From: Acidobacteriota bacterium
Lineage (GTDB): Bacteria; Acidobacteriota; UBA6911; RPQK01; JACQSY01
Reading direction: 5' to 3'
NCBI GenBank assembly: GCA_016211085.1
Contig: JACQSY010000049.1
Span: 1 to 56,061 of the forward strand
Length of the DNA stretch: 56,061 nt
Shown: in pieces, positions 10,665-20,070 of the stretch
Layout: the number at the start of each line of letters is the position of its first letter
Position numbering within the stretch: position 1 is the stretch's first letter
Notes under the pieces: model-generated
Seen by the model: only the letters and a program-made list of their open reading frames with translations
Database searches by the model: none
Told to the model about the DNA's origin: nothing
Position numbers and translations under genes: made by a program

Positions 10665-11079
10665 TGGAATTGTTATTTACAAGTCGCAGGTTTTTCGAGG
10701 TTTATAAGTGTAATGACTGAAGCATTGCACTTGATCAATAGAACTAACGGTTAGCTTTAAACCGCTCTCAGCTGGAGCTGAGGCAAGAGAAAAAATCAGG
10801 AGAAGTCGTCGAGACGACGGCATGGCCGCTCGAACTGATTCGTGGCGAGCCTAGAGCTTTTTTGGATTTTAAAAAAAGTTTAGAGTTTTGAATTCTGCAG
10901 GGCCGGCTGCTGGATCTCCAGCCAAAAGAAAAAGTCCACGTGCCGTAAGCCCGTAGGCCAGCTAAACTCTGCCGAAAACCGACGTCTCGCAATTCTCCAC
11001 CATCAAACAGCGAACGTGAAAATCTAATTCGCATTCCGCGAGTGCGCAAAGGATCTTCAGCTGTTCCCAAGGAGTCATT
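10665..11079 (+). promoter_or_regulatory. Long, possibly structured leader of rng
   Basis: About 415 nt without a credible ORF precede rng. The first half holds compact hairpins: CTCAGCTGGAGCTGAG at 10767-10782 and GTCGTCGAGACGAC at 10805-10818, then a GCTCG/CGAGC pairing near 10828-10850 ending in CTTTTTT. In E. coli the rne leader mediates autoregulation by RNase E; a similar role here is only inferred. Confidence 0.35.
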
Positions 11080-13095
11080 ATGGCAAAAGAAATGGTCGTC
11101 GCAGCGACGGCTTTGGAAACGAAGGTCGCCATTGTTGAAGACGATCAGGTAACGGAGATTTTTATTGAGCGGACCAAAGACAAAGGGATGCTCAGCAACA
11201 TTTACAAAGGTCGTGTCACCAAGGTATTGCCGGGGATGCAGGCGGCTTTTGTGGACATTGGTCTTGAACGCGACGCCTTTCTATACGTTGCTGATTTTTT
11301 TGAAGATCAGGAAGAGTACGAACACATTTTCAGCGACACCGAAGATGTGAGCCAGCTGCTTCGCCAGGAAGTCCGGCAGGATCATATTCAGCCGGATGAG
11401 CCCAGACGCTCGAGACGAAGAACACGAGACCGTCGAGAGCGGCTTGAACGCCGTGCGAGCAAGGGTTCTTCAGGCACGCCGAAATCGGAGGTTTCCTCAA
11501 CTCCCTCAATCAGTTCGGAAGCTGTGCCGGAACAGACCAGCGAGTTCAGCGTCTTCACTCCGGAGGGTGAGGAAAAGTTCCTGCTGCCGGAGGAGTGGAG
11601 CCCGGGAACAGATTACGGTGAAACATTCGGCTCTGAACCCCCCGGTGACGCAAGCGCCCACCCTTCTGAGATCTTACCCGAACGTCTGGAAGGTTTTGAG
11701 GCCGCTTCCCGTGAGCCTGAGCAGGCCCAGCCGGAACTCTTGCCAAAGGGAGACCAGGAGGAATCCGAAGCGCTTCCCGATCAGGATGTGCGGCTTACCG
11801 ACAAAGGAGAGACTCAGCACCTTGCGGTGTCCAAGGGGGAAAGTCGCACGCGACGCCGGCGCAGCGCTTCGGAAAAAGGTTCGCGGCTTCTCATCGGGGA
11901 CCTGCTGCGCGAAGGACAGGAGATTCTGGTCCAGGTGGCGAAAGAGCCCATCTCAAAAAAAGGCGCACGAATTACTTCTCACGTGGCCCTGGCGGGCCGC
12001 TATGTGGTGTTTATGCCGACCGTGGATCACGTCGGTGTATCGCGACGCATCGCTTCCGACAAAGAGCGGCAGCGTCTTAAAGAGATCGTCGGTAAATTGC
12101 GGGGCGATTTTGGAAAAGGATTCATTGTGCGTACTGCAGGCGAAGGTCACTCAGAAGAGGATTTTCGCGATGACATGCGGTACTTGACCAAGCTGTGGAA
12201 TGAAATCCGCGCCAAGGCGGAAAAAATGAGCGCGCCTTGTCTGGTCCATTCTGAGCTGAGCCTTGTTCTCAGGGTACTGCGGGATTATTTCAGCGAGGAG
12301 CATCGTGCCATCCGTGTCGACGATGAGCACGAGTATGAACGCATCGTTGAATTCATCAACAAGATCAATCCCCGGCTCGTCAGCCGGGTGCGGCTTTACA
12401 ACAAACCGGGTTCAATCTTTGATGAATACGGCGTTAATGCTGAAATAGAACGTGCTCTCAAGCAAAAGGTCTGGCTGAAGAATGGCGGCTATATTGTAAT
12501 CAACCAGACCGAGGCTCTGGTGGCCATCGACGTAAACACGGGTAAATTCGTGGGACGTACCGCTTCTCTTGAAGACACCATCACAAAAACCAATCTGGAC
12601 GCCGTCAAAGAAGTGGTCCGTCAAATTCGCCTTCGCGATCTGGGCGGAATAGTGGTGATTGACTTCATTGACATGGATGAGCGGCGAAACCAGCAAAGAG
12701 TCATGGATGCCCTTCAAGCAGAGCTTGCCAAGGACAAAGCACCTTCAAAGATCCTCCAGTTCAATGAATTCGGCCTGGTGGCAATTACTCGCAAGAGGGC
12801 CAAGCAGTCTCTGGAAAGGATTCTTTGCCAGCCGTGTGTCGCGTGCAATGGTACCGGACTCATTAAGTCCCTCCGCACCGTATGTTATTCCATTCATCAG
12901 GAAGCTCGTAAAATGGCGCCCCACCTGGGCGAAGGTCTTGAGCTGATGATTCGTTGCCATCCCGAAGTGGGCAAGGCCCTCCGGGACCGCGAACCGGAAG
13001 TACTGGCTGAAATCGAGGAGATAACTGGGAAAAGCATCACTCTCAAGACCGATCCGCTGATGCATGTTGAGCAGTTTGACCTGGTGGAGCTATGA
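11080..13095 (+). CDS. rng: Ribonuclease G/E family endoribonuclease with S1-domain insertion
   Basis: A 671-residue endoribonuclease for rRNA maturation and mRNA decay. The N-terminal S1 domain starts normally (MLSNIYKGRVTKVLPGMQAA, about 35-75). It is then interrupted by about 180 charged, Pro/Glu/Arg-rich residues (about 80-265) before resuming at LLIGDLLREGQEILVQVAKE. The catalytic domain is intact, with the metal-binding acids Asp484 (AIDVNTGKF) and Asp528 (VIDFIDMDE). The zinc-link is CQPC, Cys583 and Cys586. There is no RNase E-type C-terminal scaffold. The stop overlaps mazG by 4 bp. Confidence 0.92.
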   Translation: MAKEMVVAATALETKVAIVEDDQVTEIFIERTKDKGMLSNIYKGRVTKVLPGMQAAFVDIGLERDAFLYVADFFEDQEEYEHIFSDTEDVSQLLRQEVRQDHIQPDEPRRSRRRTRDRRERLERRASKGSSGTPKSEVSSTPSISSEAVPEQTSEFSVFTPEGEEKFLLPEEWSPGTDYGETFGSEPPGDASAHPSEILPERLEGFEAASREPEQAQPELLPKGDQEESEALPDQDVRLTDKGETQHLAVSKGESRTRRRRSASEKGSRLLIGDLLREGQEILVQVAKEPISKKGARITSHVALAGRYVVFMPTVDHVGVSRRIASDKERQRLKEIVGKLRGDFGKGFIVRTAGEGHSEEDFRDDMRYLTKLWNEIRAKAEKMSAPCLVHSELSLVLRVLRDYFSEEHRAIRVDDEHEYERIVEFINKINPRLVSRVRLYNKPGSIFDEYGVNAEIERALKQKVWLKNGGYIVINQTEALVAIDVNTGKFVGRTASLEDTITKTNLDAVKEVVRQIRLRDLGGIVVIDFIDMDERRNQQRVMDALQAELAKDKAPSKILQFNEFGLVAITRKRAKQSLERILCQPCVACNGTGLIKSLRTVCYSIHQEARKMAPHLGEGLELMIRCHPEVGKALRDREPEVLAEIEEITGKSITLKTDPLMHVEQFDLVEL

Positions 13096-13919
13096 AAGAG
13101 GGCTCCGGAGTTAACGATTCTCCAGGACACACCGAGCATTATTTTCACCGTCTGATGGAGTTAATGGACGTCCTGCGCAGCGAGAAGGGCTGTCCCTGGG
13201 ACCGTGAACAAACGCCCGAGACCCTCAAGCCTATGCTGATTGAAGAAGCATATGAAGTGTTGGAAGCGCTGGATGGAGATGACTCCGACCGATTGTGCGA
13301 AGAATTAGGGGACCTGTTGTTTCAAGTGATCTTTCACAGCCGGATCGCAAAGGAAAACGGAAGATTTGATGCCGACGAGGTTTGCCGCCGCGTCTATCTT
13401 AAAATGGTTCGCAGGCACCCGCACGTGTTTGGATCGGCATCCTATGAAAGCTCAGCCGATTTGTTAAGGCACTGGGAAGATATCAAGGCTGCGGAAAAAA
13501 AGACGGCAGGTCAGATGCATGACCGCAAGTCACTGCTCGATGGAATCCCCGCCAAGCTGCCTGCGCTCTACACCGCTTATCAAATCTCGGCAAAAGCAGC
13601 CAGGGTGGGTTTTGACTGGCCTGAGCTCGAAGGAATTCGAGAGAAGCTCCTGGAGGAATTTGACGAATTGCAAGAGGCCTTAAGAGAAAATCAACCCGAT
13701 AAAATCAGGGAAGAGGTCGGGGATCTTCTTTTTGCCGCACTTAACGTCGCCCGATACCTTCAAGTCGACCCGGAGACCTCCCTTAGCCGGGCAAATGAAA
13801 AGTTCACGCGACGTTTTCGGGCGCTGGAAAAACACTTTGCCGAGCAGGGCCGTCATCTTCGCGACGTGAGTCTGGAAGAGATGGAAGCGGCGTGGCAGAG
13901 ACTTCAGATGCCGGCGTAA
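13092..13919 (+). CDS. mazG: Nucleoside triphosphate pyrophosphohydrolase MazG
   Basis: A 275-residue all-alpha enzyme that hydrolyses (d)NTPs to monophosphates and pyrophosphate. It has two MazG repeats. The first contains CPWDREQTPETLKPMLIEEAYE and the EExxE/ExxD metal-binding pattern in LCEELGDLLFQVIFH. The second contains EEFDELQEAL and REEVGDLLFAALNVARYL. The length matches the two-domain E. coli type (about 263). It is translationally coupled to rng. Confidence 0.93.
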   Translation: MKEGSGVNDSPGHTEHYFHRLMELMDVLRSEKGCPWDREQTPETLKPMLIEEAYEVLEALDGDDSDRLCEELGDLLFQVIFHSRIAKENGRFDADEVCRRVYLKMVRRHPHVFGSASYESSADLLRHWEDIKAAEKKTAGQMHDRKSLLDGIPAKLPALYTAYQISAKAARVGFDWPELEGIREKLLEEFDELQEALRENQPDKIREEVGDLLFAALNVARYLQVDPETSLSRANEKFTRRFRALEKHFAEQGRHLRDVSLEEMEAAWQRLQMPA

Positions 13920-14000
13920 AAAATGATGAGCGCGAATTGGAGCGTAATACCGTGTTGGTTTCCGGCCTCACGGGCTGCGACCCTTTTGTGAGGAGAGAAT

Positions 14001-14438
14001 ATGACCGAGGAAAAAGAACCAGGCGGTTTTAAGATCACTGACCGGCGGCAATTTACCTCCGAGGGGGAGCTGCGGCAGGACGCGGTGAAGTTACCCAGGG
14101 AGGAGAAGCGGACCGATGAAAAGCGGCCACCGGAGTCACGCAGAGCGGCGCCTTCACAACCTGGGGAGCCAAGAGGGACACCGCCGCAAATTGATTTTGC
14201 TTCGTTTGTGCTTTCACTGGCCACCACGGCTATGGTCCACCTGGGTGAGGTTCCTGACCCGGCCACGGGCCGCAAAAATGACAATCTGGATGCAGCCGGT
14301 GAGATGATTGAAATCCTTGAGATGTTGCAGGCGAAGACTTCTGGAAACTGCTCAGCAGATGAAGGCCAGTTGCTTGAAAGTCTGCTTTATGAGCTGCGCA
14401 TGAAGTTTCTGCAGAAATCAAAAGCAATCAAGCTCTAA
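14001..14438 (+). CDS. DUF1844 family protein
   Basis: A 145-residue protein of unknown function. The N-terminal 50 residues are charged and look disordered. The conserved DUF1844 core is about 53-140: DFASFVLSLATTAMVHLGEV, then the DNLDAAGEMIEILEMLQAKT helix and a C-terminal helix. Family members occur widely in Acidobacteria and Deltaproteobacteria. A strong AGGAGAGA precedes the ATG. The stop directly abuts the next start, so the two are probably co-translated. Confidence 0.8.
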   Translation: MTEEKEPGGFKITDRRQFTSEGELRQDAVKLPREEKRTDEKRPPESRRAAPSQPGEPRGTPPQIDFASFVLSLATTAMVHLGEVPDPATGRKNDNLDAAGEMIEILEMLQAKTSGNCSADEGQLLESLLYELRMKFLQKSKAIKL

Positions 14439-15194
14439 ATGCTCGTTACTTTTCTCGGAACAGGCACTTCGCGGGGCGTTCCGGTCATCGGATGTGACTG
14501 TGCCGTCTGTACATCTCCCGATCCAAAAAACAAGCGCCTGCGCCCCTCCGTCCTGATCGAAAGCGCTGCCAACAAAGTCGTCATTGACGTCTCGGTAGAT
14601 TTTCGGACGCAAATGCTTCGCTATAACGTCCGGCACCTGGATGCCGTCATCATCACACACTCTCACGTGGATCATATCCTGGGCCTGGATGACCTTTACC
14701 CGTTTAACGTCCGTGCACGACGGCCCATGCCCGTTTACGCGAGTCCTGCAACCATTCGTGAAATCAAGGTGACCTTCCGTTACTTTTTCGAGGAGCATCC
14801 CTATCCGGGAATTCCGCAGCTGGACCTGATTCCGATCGACGGACCTTTCCGAGTTGGAGATTTGACATTTCAGCCAGTAGAGGTCTTTCACGGCAAGCTG
14901 CCTGTGCTCGGGTTCAGGATCGGAGACTTCGCCTACGTTACCGACGTGAATCTTATTCCCGAGGAAGGCCTGCGGCGGTTGAAAGGGGTTCGTTATTTGG
15001 TACTGGACGGTCTGCGTCACCGCAGCCATCCCACGCATTTCTCTCTGAGCGAGGCTGTTGAGATGGCAAAAGTGATCCAGGCCGATCAAACCTTTCTCAT
15101 TCATATGTGCCATGACGTCGACCATCAGCAGGTCAACGCGGCTTTGCCTGGTTCGGTTCAATTGGCTTATGACGGGATGATCTTGGAAGTTTGA
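14439..15194 (+). CDS. MBL-fold metal-dependent hydrolase (PhnP-like)
   Basis: A 251-residue metallo-beta-lactamase-fold protein. The N-terminus FLGTGTSRGVPVIGCDCAVC with its cysteine pair is typical of the PhnP-like phosphodiesterase branch. The metal site is THSHVDH (HxHxDH, about 72-78), with later ligands in EVFHGKLPV, YVTDVN and THFSLSEA. PhnP cleaves cyclic phosphodiesters such as cyclic ribose phosphates; the actual substrate here is unknown and no phn genes are nearby. Confidence 0.85.
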   Translation: MLVTFLGTGTSRGVPVIGCDCAVCTSPDPKNKRLRPSVLIESAANKVVIDVSVDFRTQMLRYNVRHLDAVIITHSHVDHILGLDDLYPFNVRARRPMPVYASPATIREIKVTFRYFFEEHPYPGIPQLDLIPIDGPFRVGDLTFQPVEVFHGKLPVLGFRIGDFAYVTDVNLIPEEGLRRLKGVRYLVLDGLRHRSHPTHFSLSEAVEMAKVIQADQTFLIHMCHDVDHQQVNAALPGSVQLAYDGMILEV

Positions 15195-15211
15195 AATTCT
15201 CCAGCCGCTTT

Positions 15212-16156
15212 ATGAAGATTGTCGAAAGTCTCAGCCAGCTCCCCGCCTCTCTCAAGTACCCGGTGATGGCCATCGGCTTTTTCGATGGAATTCACATTGG
15301 GCACCAGCGAATTCTTCATCAACTGACGAACCGGGCGAGGGAAAAAGGCGGAACTTCTCTAGTGCTTACCTTCCATCCTCACCCGCAGAAGATCATTTCG
15401 CCCGGAGATGCGCCTCCGCTGCTCCTCACCTTGAGGCAGAAAGAGGAATTACTGCAAGCCTTGGGGATTGACTTCATGGTGCGCTTGCCTTTTACACGTG
15501 AGCTCTCGCTGAAGCAGCCGGCTGAATTTGTGGAGCAGTGCCTCTGTTGCTACGGCATTCGCGAGATCCACGTGGGGAGCAATTTCAGGTTTGGGCACAA
15601 ACGTTCTGGAGATTTGCAGACGCTGCGTGATCTGTCTGGGAAGTTCAAGTATGAAGTCTTTGAGGTGCCGCAGGTCACCTTTCGCGCCGTCTCAGTCAGC
15701 AGCACAAAGATTCGTGGATTCATTCGCCAGGGCAAACTCGCGCTTGTGAAACATTTGCTGAACCGGCCCTATGAAATACGCGGCCATGTAGTTCGCGGCG
15801 ACAGAAGAGGGACTGCGATCGGCTTTCCCACTGCCAATCTGGATCCGGAAAACGAATTGATCCCTGCCAATGGCGTTTATGCCGGTTGCGCCGCGGTGGA
15901 GGGTAGCAGAAGCCTGTGTGTGACCAACGTAGGGCTGCGGCCTACCGTGGATGTGGACCGGGAGGGACCGGTAGTCGAAACACACCTGATCGATTACTCG
16001 GGAGAACTTTACGGGAAGAAGCTTCGCCTGGATTTTGTGGTGCGGTTGCGTTCTGAAAAAAAGTTTAAGAACATTTCCACTCTGAAGCGCCAGATTGGGA
16101 ATGATATCCGACGGACGCGAACATTAGGGGGAAAGCTTTTGACGGCGCGTAAGTGA
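15212..16156 (+). CDS. ribF: Bifunctional riboflavin kinase/FAD synthetase
   Basis: Converts riboflavin to FMN and then FAD. The N-terminal nucleotidyltransferase domain shows GFFDGIHIGHQRIL with the HxGH-type motif. The C-terminal flavokinase domain shows RGDRRGTAIGFPTANL and NVGLRPTV. The start chosen is ATG at 15212, because the protein then begins like other RibF proteins. A TTG at 15191, overlapping the previous stop, is possible and would add seven residues. Confidence 0.94.
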   Translation: MKIVESLSQLPASLKYPVMAIGFFDGIHIGHQRILHQLTNRAREKGGTSLVLTFHPHPQKIISPGDAPPLLLTLRQKEELLQALGIDFMVRLPFTRELSLKQPAEFVEQCLCCYGIREIHVGSNFRFGHKRSGDLQTLRDLSGKFKYEVFEVPQVTFRAVSVSSTKIRGFIRQGKLALVKHLLNRPYEIRGHVVRGDRRGTAIGFPTANLDPENELIPANGVYAGCAAVEGSRSLCVTNVGLRPTVDVDREGPVVETHLIDYSGELYGKKLRLDFVVRLRSEKKFKNISTLKRQIGNDIRRTRTLGGKLLTARK

Positions 16157-16197
16157 TCGCCTGAAGAGTCCGGGGTTTTTGCAATTCTTAAACAGCC

Positions 16198-16488
16198 ATG
16201 CCCATTACGGTTGAGGAAGTTTTAAAAATAGCCAATCTGGCCAATCTTTCCTTTTCACAGGAACAACTGGAGCATTTTACTCACCAGTTTCAGGAAATCT
16301 TAAATTACGTCGCTCAGCTGGAAGAGGTTCCCACTGAGCACGTGACTGCTACGTTCCACACTATTCTCTCGAGGGAGACTCCAGTGCGTCAGGACGCGAC
16401 AGCGCCTTCTTTGCCCGTGGAGCGCGCCATGGCCAACGCACCGGATGCAGTGGAGGGGCAGTTTCGGGTTCCCAGGGTGATCGAGTGA
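16198..16488 (+). CDS. gatC: Asp-tRNA(Asn)/Glu-tRNA(Gln) amidotransferase subunit C
   Basis: A 96-residue subunit that stabilises the GatCAB complex. It has the typical start MPITVEEVLKIANLANLSFS and the central QFQEILNYVAQLEEVPTEHV. It overlaps gatA by 4 bp. GatCAB converts misacylated Glu-tRNA(Gln) or Asp-tRNA(Asn) to the correct amide, in keeping with a glutamyl-tRNA synthetase gene further along. Confidence 0.93.
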   Translation: MPITVEEVLKIANLANLSFSQEQLEHFTHQFQEILNYVAQLEEVPTEHVTATFHTILSRETPVRQDATAPSLPVERAMANAPDAVEGQFRVPRVIE

Positions 16489-17963
16489 GCGAGATTTGGC
16501 GCTTAAGCATTGAGGAACTGCAGAAAGCGATCCGCGACCGGATGGTTTCGTTCCGAGATGTAGCCGACGCATATCTCACTCGTATCCGGGAATACGACGG
16601 AGAGGTCGGTGCTTTTCTCAGCGTGCAAGCGGATACGGTTTTAAAACAAGCAGAGGACCTTGATCGCAAATACCATAGAGGTGATTTGCGACTGGAAAGC
16701 TTGACCGGTATCCCCATTGCCGTTAAAGACGTGATTTCCACGGAAGGGATTCGCACCACCTGTGCCTCGCGCATTCTGGAAAACTATGTCCCGCCGTATG
16801 ACGCGACCGCAGTTCAACGCCTCAAGGAACAGAACGCCTTAATTCTTGGAAAAACCAACTGCGATGAATTCGCCATGGGGTCCAGTACGGAAACTTCCGG
16901 TTTTTTCACCACCCGAAATCCCCTGGACCTGGAAAGGGTTCCTGGAGGATCGAGCGGCGGATCGGCTGCCTGCGTGGCCGCTTGGGAAGCCCCCGCTTCC
17001 CTGGGCACCGACACCGGAGGTTCCATCCGCCAACCTGCAGCTTTTTGTGGAGTGGTTGGGTTGAAGCCGACTTACGGCAGGGTTTCTCGCTACGGGCTGG
17101 TGGCATTTGCTTCTTCTCTGGATGTCATTGGGCCTTTTGCCAATACCGTTAGAGATGTGGCCATTGTGCTCAAAGCAATCGCCGGAAAAGACCGGCGGGA
17201 CTCCACTTCTTCGCACCAGCCTGTCGAGGATTATCTGCTAGAGACCGATAAGGGCGTAAAAGGAATGCGAGTCGGCATTCCCTCAGAGTGGTTGGGTTCG
17301 GGACTGGACGACGCAATTAAAGAGAGCATTCAATTGATCACGAAGCGTCTGCAGAAAATGGACTGCTCTTTACAAGAGGTCCATCTTCCTCACACCAAGT
17401 ACGCCATCGCCACCTACTACCTCATTGCCACGGCTGAAGCCAGTTCCAATCTGGCACGGTATGACGGTGTCAAATACGGCTATCGCACCCCTCGACCGGC
17501 TGACCTGGAGGAAATGTATCGTAAAACCCGCAGCGAAGGCTTTGGTGACGAAGTAAAGCGCCGCATCATGCTGGGAACTTACGCCCTCAGCAGCGGATAT
17601 TACGATGCTTTTTATCTGAAAGCTGGAAAAGTCCGCACCTTAGTGACACAGGATTACCTGAAGGTTTTTGAGGAAGTAGATCTTCTTGTAGGACCGACCA
17701 CGCCAATCCTCCCGTTCAAGCTGGGAGAAAAGATTTCTGATCCCCTGGAAATGTATTTGACTGACGTTTATACGGTGACCGCGAATTTGGCGGGTATTCC
17801 AGGCTTGTCACTTCCCATTGCTTTTACCAGCGCTGGATTGCCCGTGGGGCTGCAAATTCTCGGCCCCCATTTTCAAGAAGCCAAGCTGCTTCGTCTGGGA
17901 CATGCCATTGAGCAGGATCTTGGATTGGAGCGGCCAAGGCTTGCTTTTGAAAAAGCGGTTTGA
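16485..17963 (+). CDS. gatA: Asp-tRNA(Asn)/Glu-tRNA(Gln) amidotransferase subunit A
   Basis: A 492-residue glutaminase/amidase subunit that releases ammonia from glutamine for GatB. The amidase signature is complete: Lys81 in PIAVKDVIST, Ser156 in PGGSSGGSA and Ser180 in TDTGGSIRQPA form the Ser-cisSer-Lys triad. The GTG start lies within the gatC stop region. gatB is not in this window. Confidence 0.95.
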   Translation: MSEIWRLSIEELQKAIRDRMVSFRDVADAYLTRIREYDGEVGAFLSVQADTVLKQAEDLDRKYHRGDLRLESLTGIPIAVKDVISTEGIRTTCASRILENYVPPYDATAVQRLKEQNALILGKTNCDEFAMGSSTETSGFFTTRNPLDLERVPGGSSGGSAACVAAWEAPASLGTDTGGSIRQPAAFCGVVGLKPTYGRVSRYGLVAFASSLDVIGPFANTVRDVAIVLKAIAGKDRRDSTSSHQPVEDYLLETDKGVKGMRVGIPSEWLGSGLDDAIKESIQLITKRLQKMDCSLQEVHLPHTKYAIATYYLIATAEASSNLARYDGVKYGYRTPRPADLEEMYRKTRSEGFGDEVKRRIMLGTYALSSGYYDAFYLKAGKVRTLVTQDYLKVFEEVDLLVGPTTPILPFKLGEKISDPLEMYLTDVYTVTANLAGIPGLSLPIAFTSAGLPVGLQILGPHFQEAKLLRLGHAIEQDLGLERPRLAFEKAV

Positions 17964-17987
17964 TTCACATTAGACAGTACTAACTAA

Positions 17988-18818
17988 CTAAGCGTTCCCG
18001 TTCTCGGCGACCAGTGCTGTGCCGCTTCTCCCACGCGCACCTTCGAGTAGTGAATTTGTGCTCATCCCGCTGACTACTTGAACCCGGCGAACACCCCTTC
18101 TCAGAGCTTCAATTGCAACTTCCACCTTGGGGATCATGCCATCCGTAAAGCGGCCCTGGCGCAAGTAGATTTGTGCTTCGGAAACTGTAAGACGCTCGAT
18201 CTTGCTGGAGGGATCACTTAAATCGAGATAAATTCCATCGACATCCGAGACCGAGAGCAGCGCGTCAGCCCCCACCGCCACTGAAATTTCCGCCGCGAGA
18301 GTGTCGGCATTGATATTCAGTATCTGTCCCTGGTCATCAGCACTAAGGCAGCTGATCACAGGGACCATTTTGTGTTCCCAGAGAGTATGAATGAGGCTGG
18401 GATCAACTCCTTGGATCTCTCCAACCAGACCAAAATCCACAGCCTTCGGTCCACTCGGGGTGGAAACCCGGATGGGGGGGCGGCGTCTGGCGCTTACCAG
18501 CCCTCCGTCAAAGCTGGAAATGCCCACTGCAGGAACCGAAGCTGCCATCAGTGATGCGGTAAGGTCCCGGTTAATCGCTGAAAGCACCATCTTGGCCACC
18601 TCCAGGGTACTCTCATCGGTCACGCGCCGGCCCTCGTACTGCACGACTGGAATGGAAAGGCGTCGAGATAGCTCGGTCAGTTGTTTTCCTCCCCCATGGA
18701 CCACCACCACCTGTTCGCCTTGCCGGGTGAGTTGGAATACCTGAAAAGCCAGGTTAGAGCGGCCTGAATTTTCTTCCAGCACTTTTCCGCTCAGTTTTAG
18801 AACCAGTCTGCTCGGCAT
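17988..18818 (-). CDS. argB: Acetylglutamate kinase
   Basis: A 276-residue enzyme that phosphorylates N-acetylglutamate, the second step of arginine synthesis. Motifs are VVVHGGGKQLTEL, GRRVTD, NINADTLAAEISVAVGAD and FTDGMIPKVEVAI. It is the last gene of an argC-argD-argB operon and converges on gatA. Confidence 0.93.
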   Translation of the reverse strand: MPSRLVLKLSGKVLEENSGRSNLAFQVFQLTRQGEQVVVVHGGGKQLTELSRRLSIPVVQYEGRRVTDESTLEVAKMVLSAINRDLTASLMAASVPAVGISSFDGGLVSARRRPPIRVSTPSGPKAVDFGLVGEIQGVDPSLIHTLWEHKMVPVISCLSADDQGQILNINADTLAAEISVAVGADALLSVSDVDGIYLDLSDPSSKIERLTVSEAQIYLRQGRFTDGMIPKVEVAIEALRRGVRRVQVVSGMSTNSLLEGARGRSGTALVAENGNA

Positions 18819-18827
18819 AAGAATGGT

Positions 18828-19997
18828 TTAAAGGTGGCTCATGGCGTCGATCAGGAGGTCGGCCGCCTCACGACGCAGGGTCAAAGGCGGCATCAGGCGC
18901 AGCACCTCCGCATCATCCGAGGTGCCGACAATAATTCTTCGTGAGAGCAGATGCTCTTGGACCTCTTTGGCCTTGCGGTCCAATCGCATCCCGATCAGCA
19001 GGCCTCGCCCGAGCACCTCGCGAACCATGGGAACCGATCGAAGCTTTTCACGTAAATATCGTCCGGTCGCCGCCGCATTTTCGCCCAGCTTTTCCTCCTC
19101 GATGACTTGAAGCGTGGCGCGGATAGCGGCACAGGCAAGCGGTCCCCCTCCAAAAGTAGCTCCCAGGTCTCCTGATTTGACCTGCCGTGCCACCTCGCCT
19201 GTGACAAGGAGCGCGCTCGCCGGTAAGCCGGAAGCGATTCCCTTGGCCAGCGTTGTAATGTCGGGCTGAACTCCGGACGATCTGATGTCCGGCTGCTGAG
19301 AATACAAAAAGGTGCCGGTACGCGAAATCCCAGTTTGCACCTCGTCAAAAATCAACAGCGCTGAAGAGCGTCGGGCGGCTGAACTGATTTCCCGGAGAGT
19401 ATCCAAAGGGATTTCCCGCATCCCTCCGAGGCTTTGAATGGGCTCGATCATTACCGCAGCGGTGTCGGTTGAGATGGCCGCGGCCGCCTCAGAAGCGGGC
19501 AGGACACGATGGGCCGGCACAGGCGTATTCAAGTACGATGAATATTTTGCGATGCCGGTACTGGAGAGGCTTCCGTAAGTTCGGCCGTGAAAAGAATGAA
19601 TCAGCGAAATGATCTCTCGTCTTCTCGTAAGGGCACGCGCCAGCTTGATGGCATTTTCATTGGCTTCACTCCCGGAATTGGCAAAGAAAGCCTGGACAAA
19701 GGGAGGCGCCGCCATCTTCAAGAGCAACTGCAACGCCTGGGCCCGGGCGCCGTTGTAAACCGCATTCGAATAAAAAATCAGGCGCTCAGCCTGCTCCCGA
19801 ATCGCTTGCACCACTCGCGGATGGCAATGGCCGGTGGAAATGACGGCATGCCCGCCGTACAAGTCGAGATAAGCGTTTCCTTCGACGTCATAAACGTGGC
19901 AATCGCTTCCGCGCTCAATGGAGAGCGGAATCTTGGCATAGGTAGGAAGTTGATAAGCGTCTTCCAGGACCTTTATTTCTTTCAACAACGACAGCAT
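18828..19997 (-). CDS. argD: Acetylornithine aminotransferase
   Basis: A class III PLP-dependent aminotransferase (about 389 residues from the chosen start) converting N-acetylglutamate semialdehyde to N-acetylornithine. Visible features are YLDLYGGHAVISTGHCHP, the phosphate-binding FANSGSEANENAIKLAR, DEVQTGISRTGTF and the PLP lysine in TTLAKGIASGLP. An upstream-extended frame reaches 20120 but would overlap argC; ATG at 19997 gives the normal N-terminus MLSLLKEIKVLEDAYQ. Confidence 0.92.
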   Translation of the reverse strand: MLSLLKEIKVLEDAYQLPTYAKIPLSIERGSDCHVYDVEGNAYLDLYGGHAVISTGHCHPRVVQAIREQAERLIFYSNAVYNGARAQALQLLLKMAAPPFVQAFFANSGSEANENAIKLARALTRRREIISLIHSFHGRTYGSLSSTGIAKYSSYLNTPVPAHRVLPASEAAAAISTDTAAVMIEPIQSLGGMREIPLDTLREISSAARRSSALLIFDEVQTGISRTGTFLYSQQPDIRSSGVQPDITTLAKGIASGLPASALLVTGEVARQVKSGDLGATFGGGPLACAAIRATLQVIEEEKLGENAAATGRYLREKLRSVPMVREVLGRGLLIGMRLDRKAKEVQEHLLSRRIIVGTSDDAEVLRLMPPLTLRREAADLLIDAMSHL

Positions 19998-20070
19998 TCT
20001 TTGAGTTTCGCGGGCGGATGTTGTTCGAACAATGACCAGCTCGATGAAACCCGTCCGAAATTCCTCCCTT

